DNA of 22,740 nucleotides from Bifidobacteriaceae bacterium (GTDB lineage Bacteria > Actinomycetota > Actinomycetes > Actinomycetales > WQXJ01). A program made the translations under genes and the position numbers. Of this stretch, positions 20,830 to 22,740 are shown piece by piece. How positions within the stretch are numbered: position 1 is the stretch's first letter; each line of letters begins with the position of its first letter. The notes beneath the pieces were generated by a model that had not been told where the DNA came from, did not search any database, and was given only the letters and a program-made list of their open reading frames with translations. Location of the stretch: positions 1 through 22,740 of the forward strand of contig JAISBQ010000117.1 of the NCBI GenBank assembly GCA_031266115.1. The letters are read 5' to 3'.

Positions 20830-22494
20830 ATGAATATCAACTGGATCGAAAGGCGAGTGTCACGGAGCGTCATCGCCGGCGCGCTGGCCATCGGACTTGC
20901 GGCGGTGCTTCCCGCCTTTGACGCCGGATCGGCAGAGGCGATAGACGAGAATAGTCAATTGGAGATCGCCGAGACGCCCGTTTCGGGGATACTCTTTGCA
21001 ACAGATCAAGTGGTTGCGACTGCGAAGGAACTCTTCGCGGATCGGTATGTCGACACCTGGATGGCGGAGGAACAGGATTCCTTTGTTGTTGGTGTCCTGA
21101 ACCTGGATGAAGACGAAATCGCGACAGCGGCTCCACATTTTGCCGACCTTGCCCCAGTCCGGTTCGAAGAGTGTCTCGTTTCACGGCCCGCATTGGAGGA
21201 GGCGCTACAAGGTGCCCTTGATGTCGTAGATGGACAGTCCACGACATATTGGATCGACTACGAGAATGCCATCGTCAACATCGGATTTGCTGGCGCTTCT
21301 GACATGGAAACCGCATCGGCGGCTTTGCAGACGGAACCCGATCTCACAGTGGTTGAACGCTCAGAGGAGGCCATGCTGTCCGGCAGTCAAGACGCCATCT
21401 CGCCGGCGGTTCCACGCGTCACGCTGAGTGAAGCGTCACAAATGAGTGCCCTGGAGAGCGTCAATTCGACTCCGCTCCGTGGAGCGAAGAGGCTCATGTT
21501 GGAATGGACTGCTAGCGCTCAGTCGTTTGGGGGCGCCTGCACGACAGGGCTTCAGACCAAGAACGCCAACGGGTATTTCGTGTTGACCGCCGGACATTGC
21601 GCGCCGAATGGCGCGAAAACCTATTTAGGGGGAGTGACTCAGTACGCGTCGATGGAGATGAATACTATTTTCCACCGCGCCAATGCGTCCGGTGATACAG
21701 CAGTGTTCGGTGTTTCAAACGGAGCGTCTCTGACGCCATCGATCTACGTCAACTCGAACCTCTCACGGCTTGTCGTCGGGAAGGCTACTCCGGCTTCGGG
21801 CACACGTGCCTGCACCCAGGGGGCAACGACGCCGCAGGAACGGTGTGGGTACATCCGAGCGGTGGGTGTCACCGGGACAATGTCCACACTGAGTCTTCCT
21901 GACAACGTATCGAGCCACTTAATTCAATCACTTGTGGCATGGGTGCCGGACTCCGGAGTGAGTCTCTCGACTTACGGAGATAGCGGCGGTCCGTTGTATG
22001 GAGTGAACCCCGACGGAAGTGCTATCGCCATGGGAATTCTCTCTGGCAGCGCCCAGATGAACCTCGATAACGTCATGACCAATGTAAATCTCTTTACAAG
22101 TATTGACGCGGCTGTCTCGGCGAGCACTACCGATGTGTACGCCACCGGGCGAGTCCCCTTTGGTGTCCAAGACGGAACAGCAGGGGGATCCGGAGTGGTG
22201 TCGGTGAGTGGCTGGGCGATTGATCCGGATGCTCCAACCGCCGCGCTGCAAGTGCACGTCTACGTTGGCGGTCCAGCGGGTGTGGGAGAAGGTCACGCGC
22301 TAACAGCGAACGTATCGCGTCCTGATGTCGCGAATGCCTACCCTGCCACTGGGCAGAATCACGGGTTCTTTGGGACATTTGCCACGTCATATCGAGGCTC
22401 GGTTCCGGTCTACGTGTATGCGATCGACGCGGGAATGGTGCAGGTCGGAAATCCATTGCTGGGTGGCTCCCCGTTGTATGGAACTGTTAGCTAG
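20830..22494 (+). CDS. Secreted S1-family serine protease precursor with C-terminal accessory domain
   Basis: A 554-residue exported protease, probably of the streptogrisin/alpha-lytic type. Seen in order: a signal peptide (ERRVSR, then SVIAGALAIGLAAVLPAF, likely cut after GSAEA near residue 37); a propeptide of ~180 residues, which in this family folds and inhibits the enzyme; the protease domain with His256 in VLTAGHC, Asp289 in SGDTAV and Ser385 in YGDSGGPL; and a ~110-residue C-terminal domain (VSVSGWAIDPDAP ... NHGFFGTF) of a type I recall from other actinobacterial secreted proteins, role unknown. Cys237-Cys257 and Cys328-Cys339 probably form disulfides; Cys115 in the propeptide is unpaired. 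Base composition is much lower in GC than the nuo genes, and two TTA codons occur (21625, 21919), hinting at different ancestry. Substrate unknown. Confidence 0.9.
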   Translation: MNINWIERRVSRSVIAGALAIGLAAVLPAFDAGSAEAIDENSQLEIAETPVSGILFATDQVVATAKELFADRYVDTWMAEEQDSFVVGVLNLDEDEIATAAPHFADLAPVRFEECLVSRPALEEALQGALDVVDGQSTTYWIDYENAIVNIGFAGASDMETASAALQTEPDLTVVERSEEAMLSGSQDAISPAVPRVTLSEASQMSALESVNSTPLRGAKRLMLEWTASAQSFGGACTTGLQTKNANGYFVLTAGHCAPNGAKTYLGGVTQYASMEMNTIFHRANASGDTAVFGVSNGASLTPSIYVNSNLSRLVVGKATPASGTRACTQGATTPQERCGYIRAVGVTGTMSTLSLPDNVSSHLIQSLVAWVPDSGVSLSTYGDSGGPLYGVNPDGSAIAMGILSGSAQMNLDNVMTNVNLFTSIDAAVSASTTDVYATGRVPFGVQDGTAGGSGVVSVSGWAIDPDAPTAALQVHVYVGGPAGVGEGHALTANVSRPDVANAYPATGQNHGFFGTFATSYRGSVPVYVYAIDAGMVQVGNPLLGGSPLYGTVS

Positions 22495-22513
22495 GGAGAG
22501 GAGCGATGAGATC

Positions 22514-22740
22514 ATGAGTGTCGGGATGCCCAGCAGACGCACGAAGGGTGCCGTCAGGAACAGTCAGCAGATGTCGTTGGAGCGTGGCGTTTCGTGGCAC
22601 AAGATGGGGGTTGTTCGCTCGCTCAGATGGCTTTGCGTGTGGACCATTGCGATAGCGATTGCACCCTTGGGTGTTGTCGCGGCTTCGGGAGTTGGGCACG
22701 GCTCCGGTGGGGCTGGAACGATCTATGTGTGCCCGCTGGC
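22514..22740 (+). CDS. Probably exported protein of unknown function, 3' end outside window
   Basis: The frame is open from ATG 22514 to the window end (75 complete codons). The N-terminus reads as a long signal peptide or membrane anchor: a basic n-region with several Arg/Lys (RRTKGAVRNSQQ ... MGVVRSLRW), then a hydrophobic core (LCVWTIAIAIAPLGVVAAS), then a Gly-rich stretch. No family is recognisable. It starts 19 bases after the protease stop, so the two are probably co-transcribed. GAGAGGAG (22496-22503) is the likely ribosome binding site, 10 nt before this ATG; ATG 22526 is an alternative. A three-codon frame from ATG 22506 ends in the TGA overlapping this start. Its composition, like that of the protease, is lower in GC than the nuo genes. 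Confidence 0.6.
   Translation, partial: MSVGMPSRRTKGAVRNSQQMSLERGVSWHKMGVVRSLRWLCVWTIAIAIAPLGVVAASGVGHGSGGAGTIYVCPL

Overview
The window is very GC-rich, uses many GTG starts and packs its genes tightly. Together with the protein sequences this points to a member of the Actinomycetota; I cannot name the genus. Almost everything is on the + strand.

Positions 1-18471 look like one long respiratory transcription unit. It opens inside the 3' part of a geranylgeranyl-reductase-family flavoprotein gene (1-1115). A complete 14-gene nuo operon follows (nuoA to nuoN, 1185-17305), encoding proton-pumping NADH:menaquinone oxidoreductase (complex I). It ends with a long-chain polyprenyl diphosphate synthase (17302-18471). 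Eleven of the fourteen gene junctions from nuoA to the synthase are 4-nt ATGA/GTGA stop-start overlaps, so translation is probably coupled. By family, NuoE/F/G form the NADH-oxidising arm, NuoB/C/D/I carry electrons to the quinone, and NuoA/H/J/K/L/M/N form the proton-pumping membrane arm. The two flanking genes belong to families that build or hydrogenate the isoprenoid tail of menaquinone, the electron acceptor. Several proteins carry unusual Pro/Ala/Asp-rich low-complexity inserts or tails, and NuoG has lost the ligands of the N7 iron-sulfur cluster.

Positions 18472-18719 are non-coding and contain a long-armed inverted repeat. Positions 18727-20687 are an insertion sequence of about 1.96 kb that looks like the ISKra4 family. 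It has imperfect bipartite terminal inverted repeats and a 7-bp (possibly 8-bp) direct repeat of the target, GGCCGAG, on both sides. It encodes a small DUF6788-like protein and a DDE transposase whose reading frame is broken twice.

To the right, base composition drops clearly. There is a secreted S1-family (streptogrisin-like) serine protease precursor with a C-terminal accessory domain (20830-22494). Just downstream begins a second probably exported protein that runs off the window end (22514-22740). I see no tRNA, rRNA, CRISPR array or phage gene. The most unusual points are the NuoG insert splitting the N4 cluster ligands, the loss of N7, and the frame architecture of the insertion sequence.
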